Source: an uncultured Microbacterium sp.
GTDB lineage: Bacteria; Actinomycetota; Actinomycetes; Actinomycetales; Microbacteriaceae
Direction of reading: 5' to 3'
NCBI GenBank assembly: GCA_937926065.1
Contig: CALANM010000048.1
Span: 1 to 17,961 of the forward strand
Length of the DNA: 17,961 nucleotides
This document shows, in pieces, positions 1 to 6,362 of the stretch. How positions within the stretch are numbered: the stretch's first letter is position 1; each line of letters begins with the position of its first letter. Both the position numbers and the translations under genes were made by a program. The notes beneath the pieces were generated by a model, which was given only the letters and a program-made list of their open reading frames with translations, did no database searches and was not told the DNA's origin.

Positions 1-1
1 C

Positions 2-394
2 CCGCCGCCCGCCTACGGAGCGCCCGCCGGACAGGCTCAGCCCGCACCGGGATACGCGCCCCCGCCTGCCGCCTACGGCGCACCGGGCACGCCGATGGGG
101 TACGCCGGATACACGACGGTGCGCACCAACCCGCTCGCGATCGCCTCGCTCATCTCGTCGCTGGTCGGCGTCGTGATGTCCTGGACCTGGGTGCTGGCCA
201 TCGGCGTGCTCGTGGGCGTCGTCCTCGGCCACATCGCACTGAGCCAGATCCGCCGCACGGGCGAGCGGGGGCGCGGCATGGCGCTCGCCGGGGTCATCAT
301 CGGATGGGTCGCGATCGGCCTGACGGTGCTGCTGATCCTCGCCTTCGTCCTGTTCCTCACGACGGGCGCCTTCGGGGTCTACGCGAGCGCCTGA
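2..394 (+). CDS. DUF4190 domain membrane protein, 3' part (start outside window)
   Basis: The reading frame is open from the left edge and ends at TGA 392-394. The visible 130 residues begin with a Pro/Ala/Gly/Tyr-rich stretch containing two PPPAYGAP-like units, then a short TTVRTNPLAIASL linker. Two hydrophobic helices follow, roughly codons 45-62 and 95-117 of the visible part, separated by a polar loop with GHIALSQIRRTGERGRGMALAG. That loop sequence is typical of DUF4190 proteins, in which a low-complexity cytoplasmic N-terminus precedes a two-helix hairpin. The molecular role of the family is unknown. An internal ATG at 95 exists, but the proline-rich frame continues upstream without a stop, so the true start is probably outside the window. 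It is followed 48 bases later by the DUF3099 gene on the same strand. Confidence 0.8.
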   Translation, partial: PPPAYGAPAGQAQPAPGYAPPPAAYGAPGTPMGYAGYTTVRTNPLAIASLISSLVGVVMSWTWVLAIGVLVGVVLGHIALSQIRRTGERGRGMALAGVIIGWVAIGLTVLLILAFVLFLTTGAFGVYASA

Positions 395-442
395 GGTCTC
401 GTGACGGCGTAGCCTGGAAGCAGTGAGAACGCCGGACATGTC

Positions 443-817
443 ATGAGATCTCGAGCACCGCAGTCAGCCACGTCGCTGCGCCGAGCGCCGCGGGACGACG
501 CGAACGCGCGCATGACGAAGTACTTCGTCATGATGAGCGTGCGCGTCGTGTGCTTCGTGCTCATGGTGGTCATCACCCCGTACGGATGGCACACGGGTGT
601 CCTCGCAGTCGGGGCGATCCTCCTGCCCTACCTCGCGGTCGTCGTCGCGAACGTGAGCTCCGCATCCCACGAGGCGACGGCCGTCACCCCGGAGCGTGCG
701 ATCACCGCCGCTCCCGCGGAGGCGCCCCCGCCGCAGACCCCCGGGGTCATCCGCGTCCGGGAGTCGGGCACCGACACGCGGGAATCGGGCGCCGACACGC
801 CCGCTGACGACTCGTGA
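443..817 (+). CDS. DUF3099 family two-helix membrane protein
   Basis: This 124-residue protein carries the characteristic DUF3099 opening: PQSATSLRRAPRDDANARM at residues 6-24, then TKYFVMMSVRVVCFVLMVV. Two membrane helices are predicted near residues 27-45 and 51-69, ending in LLPYLAVVVANV. The rest is a disordered Ala/Pro-rich and acidic tail with a duplicated RES-G-(T/A)-DT unit. DUF3099 proteins are common in actinobacteria and have no established biochemical function. The ATG at 443 is the only sensible start in frame, and only a weak purine stretch precedes it. The stop shares four bases (GTGA, 814-817) with the next gene, which predicts translational coupling and a common transcript with the 67-residue protein and SURF1. 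Confidence 0.85.
   Translation: MRSRAPQSATSLRRAPRDDANARMTKYFVMMSVRVVCFVLMVVITPYGWHTGVLAVGAILLPYLAVVVANVSSASHEATAVTPERAITAAPAEAPPPQTPGVIRVRESGTDTRESGADTPADDS
758..799 (+). repeat. Two tandem 21-bp units in the DUF3099 tail
   Basis: Units at 758-778 and 779-799 differ at only two of 21 positions. Each encodes R-E-S-G-(T/A)-D-T. The duplication is in frame and lies in the disordered C-terminal tail, so it lengthens the protein by seven residues without disturbing the membrane part. Confidence 0.8.
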
Positions 818-1017
818 GCGGCGCGGTGTGCTCGCGCGCGGGATGCCGCGCCGCGGCGAAGTGGCAGGTGATCTGGCGCAACCCTCGCATTCACGCAGAC
901 GACCGGCGCAAGATCTGGACGGCGTGCGATGACCACGTCGCCTACCTGCGCGACTACCTTGCGGCGCGTGACTTCCCGGTCGAAGTCGCCGCCTTCGACT
1001 CGGAGGGCCCCTCATGA
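814..1017 (+). CDS. 67-residue actinobacterial Cys/His protein, putative metal-binding
   Basis: The GTG start at 814 overlaps the stop of the DUF3099 gene, and the TGA at 1015-1017 overlaps the ATG of the SURF1 gene (ATGA). Such tight coupling on both sides shows that this is a real gene. The 67 residues contain a CX4C pair (Cys6, Cys11) and a later CX2H pair (Cys38, His41), spaced as in small zinc-ribbon or treble-clef folds. Between them are WQVIWRNPRIH and DRRKIW. There is no signal peptide or membrane helix, so it should be cytoplasmic. I recognise it as a conserved small actinobacterial protein, sometimes labelled acetone carboxylase in databases. Nothing in this sequence supports that enzymatic label. 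Metal binding is inference from residue spacing, and the function is unknown. Confidence 0.82.
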   Translation: MSGAVCSRAGCRAAAKWQVIWRNPRIHADDRRKIWTACDDHVAYLRDYLAARDFPVEVAAFDSEGPS

Positions 1018-1853
1018 CCGCCCGCACCTGGGCCCGCTGGGCCGGCTACATCGCGTTCGCGATCGTGTTCGCCGTCGCCTGCGCCTTCCTGTCGAACTGG
1101 CAGTTCGCACGCAACAGCGAGCGTGAGGCGCAGCTGGCGCTCGTCGAAGCGAACTACGACGCCGCCCCCGTGCCGCTCGCCGACCTCATTCCGGTCGACG
1201 GATCTTTCGACCCCGCGGACCAGTGGCATCCGGTCGAGCTCCACGGCCGGTACCTGAACGAGGAGACGCTGCTCGTGCGCAATCGGCCGCACGGCGGCAC
1301 GAGCGCCTTCGAGGTCCTCGTCCCGTTCCTGACGGATGAAGGTCGCATCGTCATCATCGACCGCGGCTGGGTTCCGCCGGGCGAAGACCAGCCGGCGCCC
1401 GATGAGGTTCCAGCCCCACCGGAAGGCGAGGTCACGGTCGTCGCACGCCTCACGCCCGGTGAGCCGCTGCCCCGCTCCGGCCGCGGAGCACCCGAGGGGC
1501 AGGTCGCGACCATCAATCTGCCGCTGATCGCCGAGACGATCGGCGAGACGTCCGCTACCGTGACCGACGCCTACGGCCTGATGGTCTCAGAAGACCCCGC
1601 GGCGGCATCCACGCCCGGCGCCTTCGCGTCGCCGTCCGATGACCCCGGGCCCCACCTCTCGTACGCGATCCAATGGATCCTGTTCGCCGTCATGGGCTTC
1701 GTGTTCATCTGGTACATGATCCGCACCGAACGACGCCATCGCCGCGAGGATGCAGAGGAGCGCACCACCGACAGGCCGTCTCACGCGCAGCGGCGCCGCG
1801 ACCGCGACATGGACGAGGAAGACGCCCTCCTGGACGCCGCCACGCCGCGCTGA
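1014..1853 (+). CDS. SURF1 family cytochrome oxidase biogenesis protein
   Basis: SURF1/Shy1 proteins help assemble heme-copper cytochrome oxidase, probably at the heme A insertion step, and are anchored in the cytoplasmic membrane. The 279 residues show the family layout: an N-terminal helix (about 9-27) followed at once by NWQFARNSER, an extracytoplasmic domain, and a second helix (about 219-236). Family landmarks in the domain include YLNEETLLVRNRP, the FEVLVPF segment and IIDRGWVPPGEDQ. The C-terminus adds a highly charged cytoplasmic tail of about 43 residues with Arg/Glu/Asp runs. The ATG at 1014 overlaps the preceding stop. Heme A and heme O synthesis genes lie at the far end of the window, consistent with an aa3-type oxidase in this organism. 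Confidence 0.92.
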   Translation: MTARTWARWAGYIAFAIVFAVACAFLSNWQFARNSEREAQLALVEANYDAAPVPLADLIPVDGSFDPADQWHPVELHGRYLNEETLLVRNRPHGGTSAFEVLVPFLTDEGRIVIIDRGWVPPGEDQPAPDEVPAPPEGEVTVVARLTPGEPLPRSGRGAPEGQVATINLPLIAETIGETSATVTDAYGLMVSEDPAAASTPGAFASPSDDPGPHLSYAIQWILFAVMGFVFIWYMIRTERRHRREDAEERTTDRPSHAQRRRDRDMDEEDALLDAATPR

Positions 1854-1860
1854 CGCCCCC

Positions 1861-1877
1861 GACCCGGAGCGTGGGTC
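1861..1877. terminator. Possible weak hairpin between convergent SURF1 and ABC-F genes
   Basis: GACCC (1861-1865) and GGGTC (1873-1877) can pair around a seven-base loop. The hairpin lies in the 22-base gap between two convergent stops and slightly overlaps the ABC-F stop codon. The stem is short and there is no T-run, so this is only a candidate. Confidence 0.3.
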
Positions 1878-3474
1878 AGGCGAGCGTGATGAGGTCGATG
1901 TAGTCGCGGCCCCAGATGTCCTCGACGCCGTCGGGCAGGATGAGCACGCGCTCGGGATTGAGCGCCTGCACGGCGCCTTCGTCGTGTGAGACGAGCACGA
2001 CCGCCCCCTCGTAATGCGCGAGTGCACCCAGAATCTCTTCGCGCGACGCCGGGTCGAGGTTGTTGGTGGGCTCGTCGAGCAGGAGCATGTTCGCACTCGA
2101 CACGACGAGGGTCGCAAGCGACAGACGCGTCTTCTCTCCGCCGGACAGCACGCCCGCCGGCTTGAGGACGTCGTCGCCTGTGAACAGGAACGATCCGAGC
2201 ACCTTGCGCGCCTCGGTCGCCGTGATGTCGGGAGCGGCCGACATCATGTTCTCGAGCACCGATCGGCTGACGTCGAGGTTCTCGTGCTCCTGTGCGTAAT
2301 AGCCGATCTTCAGGCCGTGCCCGGGTTCGATCGTGCCCGTGTCCGGCCTGTCGACGCCCGCAAGGATGCGCAGCAGCGTCGTCTTGCCGGCGCCGTTGAG
2401 GCCGAGCACGACCACCTTCGATCCGCGGTCGATGGCGAGATCGACGTCGGTGAAGATCTCCAGCGAGCCGTACGACTTCGACAGCCCCTTCGCCATGAGA
2501 GGCGTCTTGCCGCACGGTGCCGGCTTGGGGAACCGCAGCTTGGCCACCCGGTCCTCCTGGCGCACCTCTTCGAGGCCCGACAGCATCTTCTCGGCGCGCG
2601 CGACCATCTGATGCGCGGCGGCCGCCTTCGAGGCCTTCGCCCCGAAGCGGGCGGCCTGCTGCTGCAGGGCAGTGGCCTTCTTCTCGACGTTGGCGCGCTC
2701 CTTCTTTCGACGCTCCTCGTCCGCCACCCGCTGGCGCAGGTAGTTCTTCCAGTTCATGTTGTAGACGTCGATCACCTGGCGCGTGGCATCCAGATAGAAG
2801 ACCCGGTTGACCGTCTCGCCCACCAGCTCGACATCGTGGCTGATGACGATGAGTCCGCCCTTGTAGTTCTTGAGGAACTCGCGGAGCCAGACGACGCTGT
2901 CGGCGTCGAGGTGGTTCGTCGGCTCATCGAGGATCATCGTCTGGGCATCGGAGAACAGGATCCGCGCCAGCTCGATGCGACGACGCTGACCGCCCGAGAG
3001 CGTCTTGAGCGGCTGGTCGAGAATGCGGTCGGGAAGCGAGAGATTGTGGGCGATCGATGCCGCCTCCGCCTCTGCCGCATACCCGCCGAGCGCTTCGAAG
3101 CGCTCCATGAGGTTGCCGTACCGGCGCATCGCCTTGGCAGCCACGTCGGGGTCGTCGGATCCCATGAGCTCACTCGCCTCGCGCATGCCGAGCATGAGGG
3201 AGCCGAGTCCGCGGGCATCGAGGATGCGCGTACGCGCCAGCATCTCGGGATCGCCCGAGCGCGGGTCCTGCGGCAGGTACCCGAGTTCGCCGCTGCGCTC
3301 GACCTTGCCGTCGGAAGGCAGGAGGTCGCCCGCAAGGACCTTGGTGAGGGTCGTCTTTCCGGCGCCGTTGCGCCCGACGAGCCCGATCTTGTCGCCGTCG
3401 GACACACGGAACGACACGTCCGACATGAGCGTGCGCGCGCCCACGCGGATTTCTAGGTCGTGCACGGCGAGCAC
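1876..3474 (-). CDS. ABC-F family ATPase (ribosome-associated type)
   Basis: This soluble protein has two ABC nucleotide-binding domains and no membrane segment, the defining ABC-F layout. Counting from GTG 3474 it has 532 residues. Domain 1 has Walker A GRNGAGKTT (34-42), signature LSGGQ (159-163), Walker B MILDEPTNHLD (180-190) and H-loop His213. Domain 2 has GLNGAGKTT (358-366), LSGGE (443-447), LLLDEPTNNLD (464-474) and His497. The intervening linker (about 235-320) is charged and helical (DEERRKKERANVEKK), as in the P-site tRNA-interacting motif of this family. ABC-F proteins bind the ribosomal E site and act as translation factors or antibiotic-resistance factors; which applies here cannot be read from the sequence. 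The frame stays open to 3663, but homology-like sequence begins with VLAVHDLEIRVGARTL, so I chose GTG 3474. No strong Shine-Dalgarno sequence is visible. Confidence 0.92.
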   Translation of the reverse strand: MLAVHDLEIRVGARTLMSDVSFRVSDGDKIGLVGRNGAGKTTLTKVLAGDLLPSDGKVERSGELGYLPQDPRSGDPEMLARTRILDARGLGSLMLGMREASELMGSDDPDVAAKAMRRYGNLMERFEALGGYAAEAEAASIAHNLSLPDRILDQPLKTLSGGQRRRIELARILFSDAQTMILDEPTNHLDADSVVWLREFLKNYKGGLIVISHDVELVGETVNRVFYLDATRQVIDVYNMNWKNYLRQRVADEERRKKERANVEKKATALQQQAARFGAKASKAAAAHQMVARAEKMLSGLEEVRQEDRVAKLRFPKPAPCGKTPLMAKGLSKSYGSLEIFTDVDLAIDRGSKVVVLGLNGAGKTTLLRILAGVDRPDTGTIEPGHGLKIGYYAQEHENLDVSRSVLENMMSAAPDITATEARKVLGSFLFTGDDVLKPAGVLSGGEKTRLSLATLVVSSANMLLLDEPTNNLDPASREEILGALAHYEGAVVLVSHDEGAVQALNPERVLILPDGVEDIWGRDYIDLITLA

Positions 3475-3708
3475 AGCGGAGTCCGTTCGTCGATGGTGGG
3501 TGACTCGGCCGAATGGCCAGCCTCCAAGTCTACCGGCCCGAGCGCGCTGTCCCGCTCGCGCGGGCACCGAGGCGGCTCCGCCACGCCGGGCGCACGAGCA
3601 TGAAGACCGGGCGAGCCCGTCCCCGCACGTCGCTGCATGTCGGTCGTAGACAACGAATGCCACAGATCGTGTCCGGCTTCCTCCACACGGTGCGCACCGC
3701 GCCGCTCA

Positions 3709-3714
3709 TAAGAT
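3709..3714 (+). promoter_or_regulatory. Possible -10 element for bioY
   Basis: TAAGAT matches four of six bases of TATAAT and lies 37 bases before the BioY start, leaving room for a short leader with the AAGGAG site. The -35 region is not recognisable, which is common in high-GC actinobacteria. Confidence 0.3.
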
Positions 3715-3740
3715 GAGTCGCACGCCTCCCCTGACCAACG

Positions 3741-3746
3741 AAGGAG
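3741..3746 (+). promoter_or_regulatory. Shine-Dalgarno sequence fixing the bioY start
   Basis: AAGGAG lies five bases before ATG 3752. The upstream in-frame ATG at 3713 has no such site, so 3752 is preferred. Confidence 0.8.
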
Positions 3747-3751
3747 ACCGC

Positions 3752-4384
3752 ATGTCACTCGCCGCACCCGCCCGCCGGCCCGTCCTCGCCGATCTGATCG
3801 CGCGCCCGTCGCAGCGCGCGCGGGCCTTCGCGATGGACGCCGCCCTCGTCCTCGCCGGCGTCGCTCTCGTCGCCCTGCTGGCCAAGGTCTCGTTCTTCAT
3901 CGGACCTGTGCCGATCACGGGTCAGACGCTGGGCGTCATCGTCGTGGGCGCCGCCCTGGGCGCTCGCCGCGGCGCGGCATCGCTGACGGCCTACATGCTC
4001 GCCGGTGTCGCAGGAGCCCCGGTCTTCGCCGGACTCGCTGCGGGTCCCGCCTACGTGCTCGCACCGTCGTTCGGCTTCGTGCTGGGCTTCATTCCCGCGG
4101 CATTCGTCGCAGGCTGGTTCGCCGAGCGCGCGTGGGACCGCAGCCCGTGGCTCGCGTTCGTGGGCTTTGCGGCGGCATCCGTCATCCCGTTCCTGATCGG
4201 AGTCCCGTACATGGCGATGGTCCTCGCGACGGTGCTGGGTCAGGAGATCTCCGTCGGGTCGGTGCTCGCCGCCGGCGTCACCCCCTTCATCGTGCCTGGG
4301 CTCATCAAGGCCGCCTTCGCCGCTCTCGTCATTCCCGGCGCCTGGCTCGCGGTGCGCGCGGCTGATCGCGGCGCCCGACGCTGA
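3752..4384 (+). CDS. bioY: BioY, biotin transporter substrate-binding (S) component
   Basis: BioY is the biotin-binding membrane component of the ECF-type vitamin transporter. The 210-residue product is almost entirely hydrophobic, with about six membrane helices. It carries family landmarks: PVPITGQTLGV soon after the first helix, LGARRGAASLTAYMLAGVAGAPVF, and the C-terminal PFIVPGLIKAAFAAL. The length matches the family. The start at 3752 is set by the AAGGAG site; translation from ATG 3713 would add 13 unlikely residues. The ATPase and T components (BioM, BioN) are not adjacent, so BioY either shares an energising module encoded elsewhere or works alone, as reported for some solitary BioY proteins. 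It stands as a single gene, divergent from ABC-F and convergent with the siderophore operon. Confidence 0.93.
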   Translation: MSLAAPARRPVLADLIARPSQRARAFAMDAALVLAGVALVALLAKVSFFIGPVPITGQTLGVIVVGAALGARRGAASLTAYMLAGVAGAPVFAGLAAGPAYVLAPSFGFVLGFIPAAFVAGWFAERAWDRSPWLAFVGFAAASVIPFLIGVPYMAMVLATVLGQEISVGSVLAAGVTPFIVPGLIKAAFAALVIPGAWLAVRAADRGARR

Positions 4385-4413
4385 CTCGCTCGGTCCGCCA
4401 CTCATGCGGAAGA

Positions 4414-4450
4414 CAGATCACCCCCGGCCTCAGTGGCCGGGGGTGATCTG
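4414..4450. terminator. Bidirectional terminator, perfect 16-bp hairpin
   Basis: The arm CAGATCACCCCCGGCC (4414-4429) pairs perfectly with its reverse complement at 4435-4450 around a five-base loop. It lies between the convergent stops of bioY and the siderophore lipoprotein gene. There is no long T-run on either side, as is usual for high-GC terminators. The symmetry should let it act in both directions. Confidence 0.88.
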
Positions 4451-4470
4451 CATCCGGGGATGCCGGGGGC

Positions 4471-5517
4471 TCAGCTCTGGGCGACGGCAGTCGCGGCGGC
4501 GAGCTTCTCGACGATGCCGTCCAGCGCGTACGGCAGGGTGAGGGGCGTGGGCGACAGCGAGGAGATCTCCTCCGGCCCGATGAGGCCGGCGACCGACCCT
4601 TCGGCGACGGCGGGGATCAGGCGGCCGCTGTCAGAGGAGACGAAGGCGTCGAAGGCGTCCTGGGTCTCACCGAACGCGAGGACGACGTCGGCGTCGATCT
4701 TGTCGAGGTTCTCAGGGCTCACCGTCGTGTAGAACGTGCCCTCGCCCGTGTCGAGGTCCGTGACGCTCTGCGGCGTGACGAAGCCGAGGTCCTCGAGGAT
4801 CTCGACGCGGGGGTCCGACGGCAGGTAGACGTAGTAGGTCCCCGCCGACTCGGTCAGCAGAGCGATCGACGTTCCTTCGAACTCAGGGTGCGCCTTGCCT
4901 GCGTCGGCGACGAGCGCGTCGAGGTCATCGAGAACCTCCTCCGCCTCCGCGGACTTGCCCAGCGCTTCGCCCACGAGCTTCACGACGTCGCGCCACGGCG
5001 TCGTCCACGCGGCATCCGGATATGCGACGACCGGGACGCCGGCGCCGGTGACCTCGTCGAACTCCTCCTGCGTGATGCCCGAGTAGGGAGCCAGCAGCAC
5101 ATCCGGGGTGGCCGTCAGCAGCTCTTCGGTCGACAGCGTATTCGCGGATCCGTCCAGGACGAGGGGCGACTCTCCACCGAGCGACGCGAGTCCCTCCTCG
5201 ACCCAGGGGGCGATGCGGTCATCGCCGCCGGAGTAGTCGTCCGAGGGGATGGCGACAGGCGTCACGCCGAGAGCGATGACAGCGTCGGTCGCGCCCCAGC
5301 CCCAGGTGGCGACGCGGCTGGGCTCGCTCGCGATGACGGCGTCGCCGAGCGCGCTCGAGATCGTGAGCGGGAATGCCGACGAGGCTTCGCCGGCCGGCGT
5401 GGTCGCGCTGGGCGTCGAGGGCGATCCGGCACAGCCGGCCAGCAGCGCCGTGGTCGCGGCGAGGGCGATGGCTCCCGTGATCAGACGGCCGCGGCTCGCG
5501 GTGGAGGTTGCGGGCAT
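4471..5517 (-). CDS. Iron-siderophore ABC transporter substrate-binding lipoprotein
   Basis: This is the extracellular receptor of an Fe3+-siderophore ABC importer (FecB/FepB-like periplasmic-binding family). The 348-residue product starts with a basic, hydrophobic lipoprotein signal ending in the lipobox LLAGC, so Cys29 would be lipidated and the protein anchored to the outer face of the membrane. The mature part shows the family pattern: PSRVATWGWGATDAVIALGV near the start, TPDVLLAPYSGITQEEFD, and a C-terminal lobe with ENLDKIDADVVLAFGE. The start at 5517 follows a purine-rich site (5521-5530); an upstream ATG at 5541 would overlap the ATPase stop and lacks comparable support. It is the last gene of the operon, 20 bases after the ATPase, and should be co-regulated by the iron box at 9314-9332. 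The ligand cannot be deduced. Confidence 0.92.
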   Translation of the reverse strand: MPATSTASRGRLITGAIALAATTALLAGCAGSPSTPSATTPAGEASSAFPLTISSALGDAVIASEPSRVATWGWGATDAVIALGVTPVAIPSDDYSGGDDRIAPWVEEGLASLGGESPLVLDGSANTLSTEELLTATPDVLLAPYSGITQEEFDEVTGAGVPVVAYPDAAWTTPWRDVVKLVGEALGKSAEAEEVLDDLDALVADAGKAHPEFEGTSIALLTESAGTYYVYLPSDPRVEILEDLGFVTPQSVTDLDTGEGTFYTTVSPENLDKIDADVVLAFGETQDAFDAFVSSDSGRLIPAVAEGSVAGLIGPEEISSLSPTPLTLPYALDGIVEKLAAATAVAQS

Positions 5518-5520
5518 GGG

Positions 5521-5530
5521 TTTCCTTTCC
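5521..5530 (-). promoter_or_regulatory. Ribosome binding site of the siderophore-binding lipoprotein gene
   Basis: On the minus strand GGAAAGGAAA precedes ATG 5517 by three bases, with its AAAGGA core about six bases away. It decides for 5517 over the in-frame ATG at 5541. Confidence 0.65.
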
Positions 5531-5537
5531 TGGATGG

Positions 5538-6362
5538 TCACTTCTCTTCGGCGGGAGTGTGAGCGCCGCCGGGGACGGGGATGATCAGCGGGGTGTCGCT
5601 CAGCGGATCGGGCATCACGAGGGCCTCGAGCGAGAACGCCGCGGAGACCACGTCGGCGGTGAGCACCTGTGCGGGGCTGCCGTGTGCCACGACACGGCCC
5701 TCGTGCAGGACGACGAGGTCATCGGCATAGCGGGCCGCGAGGTTCAGCTCGTGCAGGACGACGACGATGGTCGTGCCCTGACTGCGGTTGAGCTCTCGCA
5801 GCAGGTCGAGCACCTCGAGCTGGTGACTGAGGTCGAGGAACGTCGTCGGCTCGTCGAGCAGGAGGATGCGAGGAGCCTGCGCGAGCGCCATCGCGATCCA
5901 GGCCCGCTGGCGCTGGCCGCCCGAGAGGTCGCCCACGGCCCGATCGGCGAGACCCGAGACGCCGGTGCGGGCCATCGCCTCGTCGACGATCGCCGAGTCG
6001 GCCGCGCTCCACCGCTGGAACACGCCGCGGTGGGGGTGCCGCCCGCGCGCGACGAGCTCGGCGACTGTGATGCCGTCGGGGGCCGAGGGATGCTGCGGAA
6101 GCAGACCGACCTCACGGGCGAACGCTCGGCGTGCCAGCTGCGAGACATCGGCGCCGTCGAGCTCGACCGTGCCGGCGAGCGGCGCACGAAGGCGTGCGAG
6201 CGTCCCCAGCAGGGTCGACTTTCCCGACGCGTTCGCGCCGATGATCATCGTCATCCTGCCCGGTGCGAACTCGAGGTCCAGACCCTCGATGACCGTGCGA
6301 TCAGGGTAGCCGGCCGACAGGCTGCGCACGGCGAGCCGAGGCGCGGAGGAGGGAGTGCTCAC
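5538..6362 (-). CDS. Iron-siderophore ABC transporter ATP-binding protein (FecE/FepC-like)
   Basis: This 274-residue ATPase energises siderophore import together with the two permeases encoded just upstream. Its motifs are complete: Walker A GANASGKST (42-50), Q-loop Gln90 in LLPQH, signature LSGGQRQRAWIAMALAQ (from 146), Walker B ILLLDEP (166-172) and H-loop His204 in VVLHELNLA. The GRHPHRGVFQRW segment after the Q-loop is typical of FecE/FepC-class ATPases. The start is GTG 6362, overlapping the preceding permease stop by four bases (GTGA). The frame is open far upstream, but only because it runs antisense or out of phase through the permease gene. A 20-base gap separates it from the lipoprotein gene. 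Confidence 0.93.
   Translation of the reverse strand: MSTPSSAPRLAVRSLSAGYPDRTVIEGLDLEFAPGRMTMIIGANASGKSTLLGTLARLRAPLAGTVELDGADVSQLARRAFAREVGLLPQHPSAPDGITVAELVARGRHPHRGVFQRWSAADSAIVDEAMARTGVSGLADRAVGDLSGGQRQRAWIAMALAQAPRILLLDEPTTFLDLSHQLEVLDLLRELNRSQGTTIVVVLHELNLAARYADDLVVLHEGRVVAHGSPAQVLTADVVSAAFSLEALVMPDPLSDTPLIIPVPGGAHTPAEEK

Larger units (their letters stand above)
3475..3751. other. Divergent intergenic region between the ABC-F gene and bioY
   Basis: This 277-base region separates two divergent genes and must hold promoters for both. Open frames here are only extensions of flanking genes and lack family-like sequence. A TAAGAT hexamer at 3709-3714 is a possible -10 element for bioY; no convincing -35 element lies at the right distance. 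I see no DtxR-type iron box, and no obvious BirA- or BioQ-like palindrome. Confidence 0.4.

Noticed and set aside
464..1027. Minus-strand open frame of 187 codons opposite DUF3099 and the 67-residue gene
   Set aside because: It is antisense to two genes joined by coupled starts and stops; the product is Arg-rich low-complexity sequence.
2014..3456. Long plus-strand open frame of 480 codons opposite the ABC-F gene
   Set aside because: It is antisense to a gene with complete ABC motifs, is dominated by Arg/Val/Asp-rich low-information sequence, and has no ribosome site. Long antisense frames are expected at this GC content.
3475..3663. N-terminal extension of the ABC-F frame
   Set aside because: The extra 63 residues are Arg/Ala/Cys-rich and unlike ABC-F N-termini, which begin close to the first beta strand.
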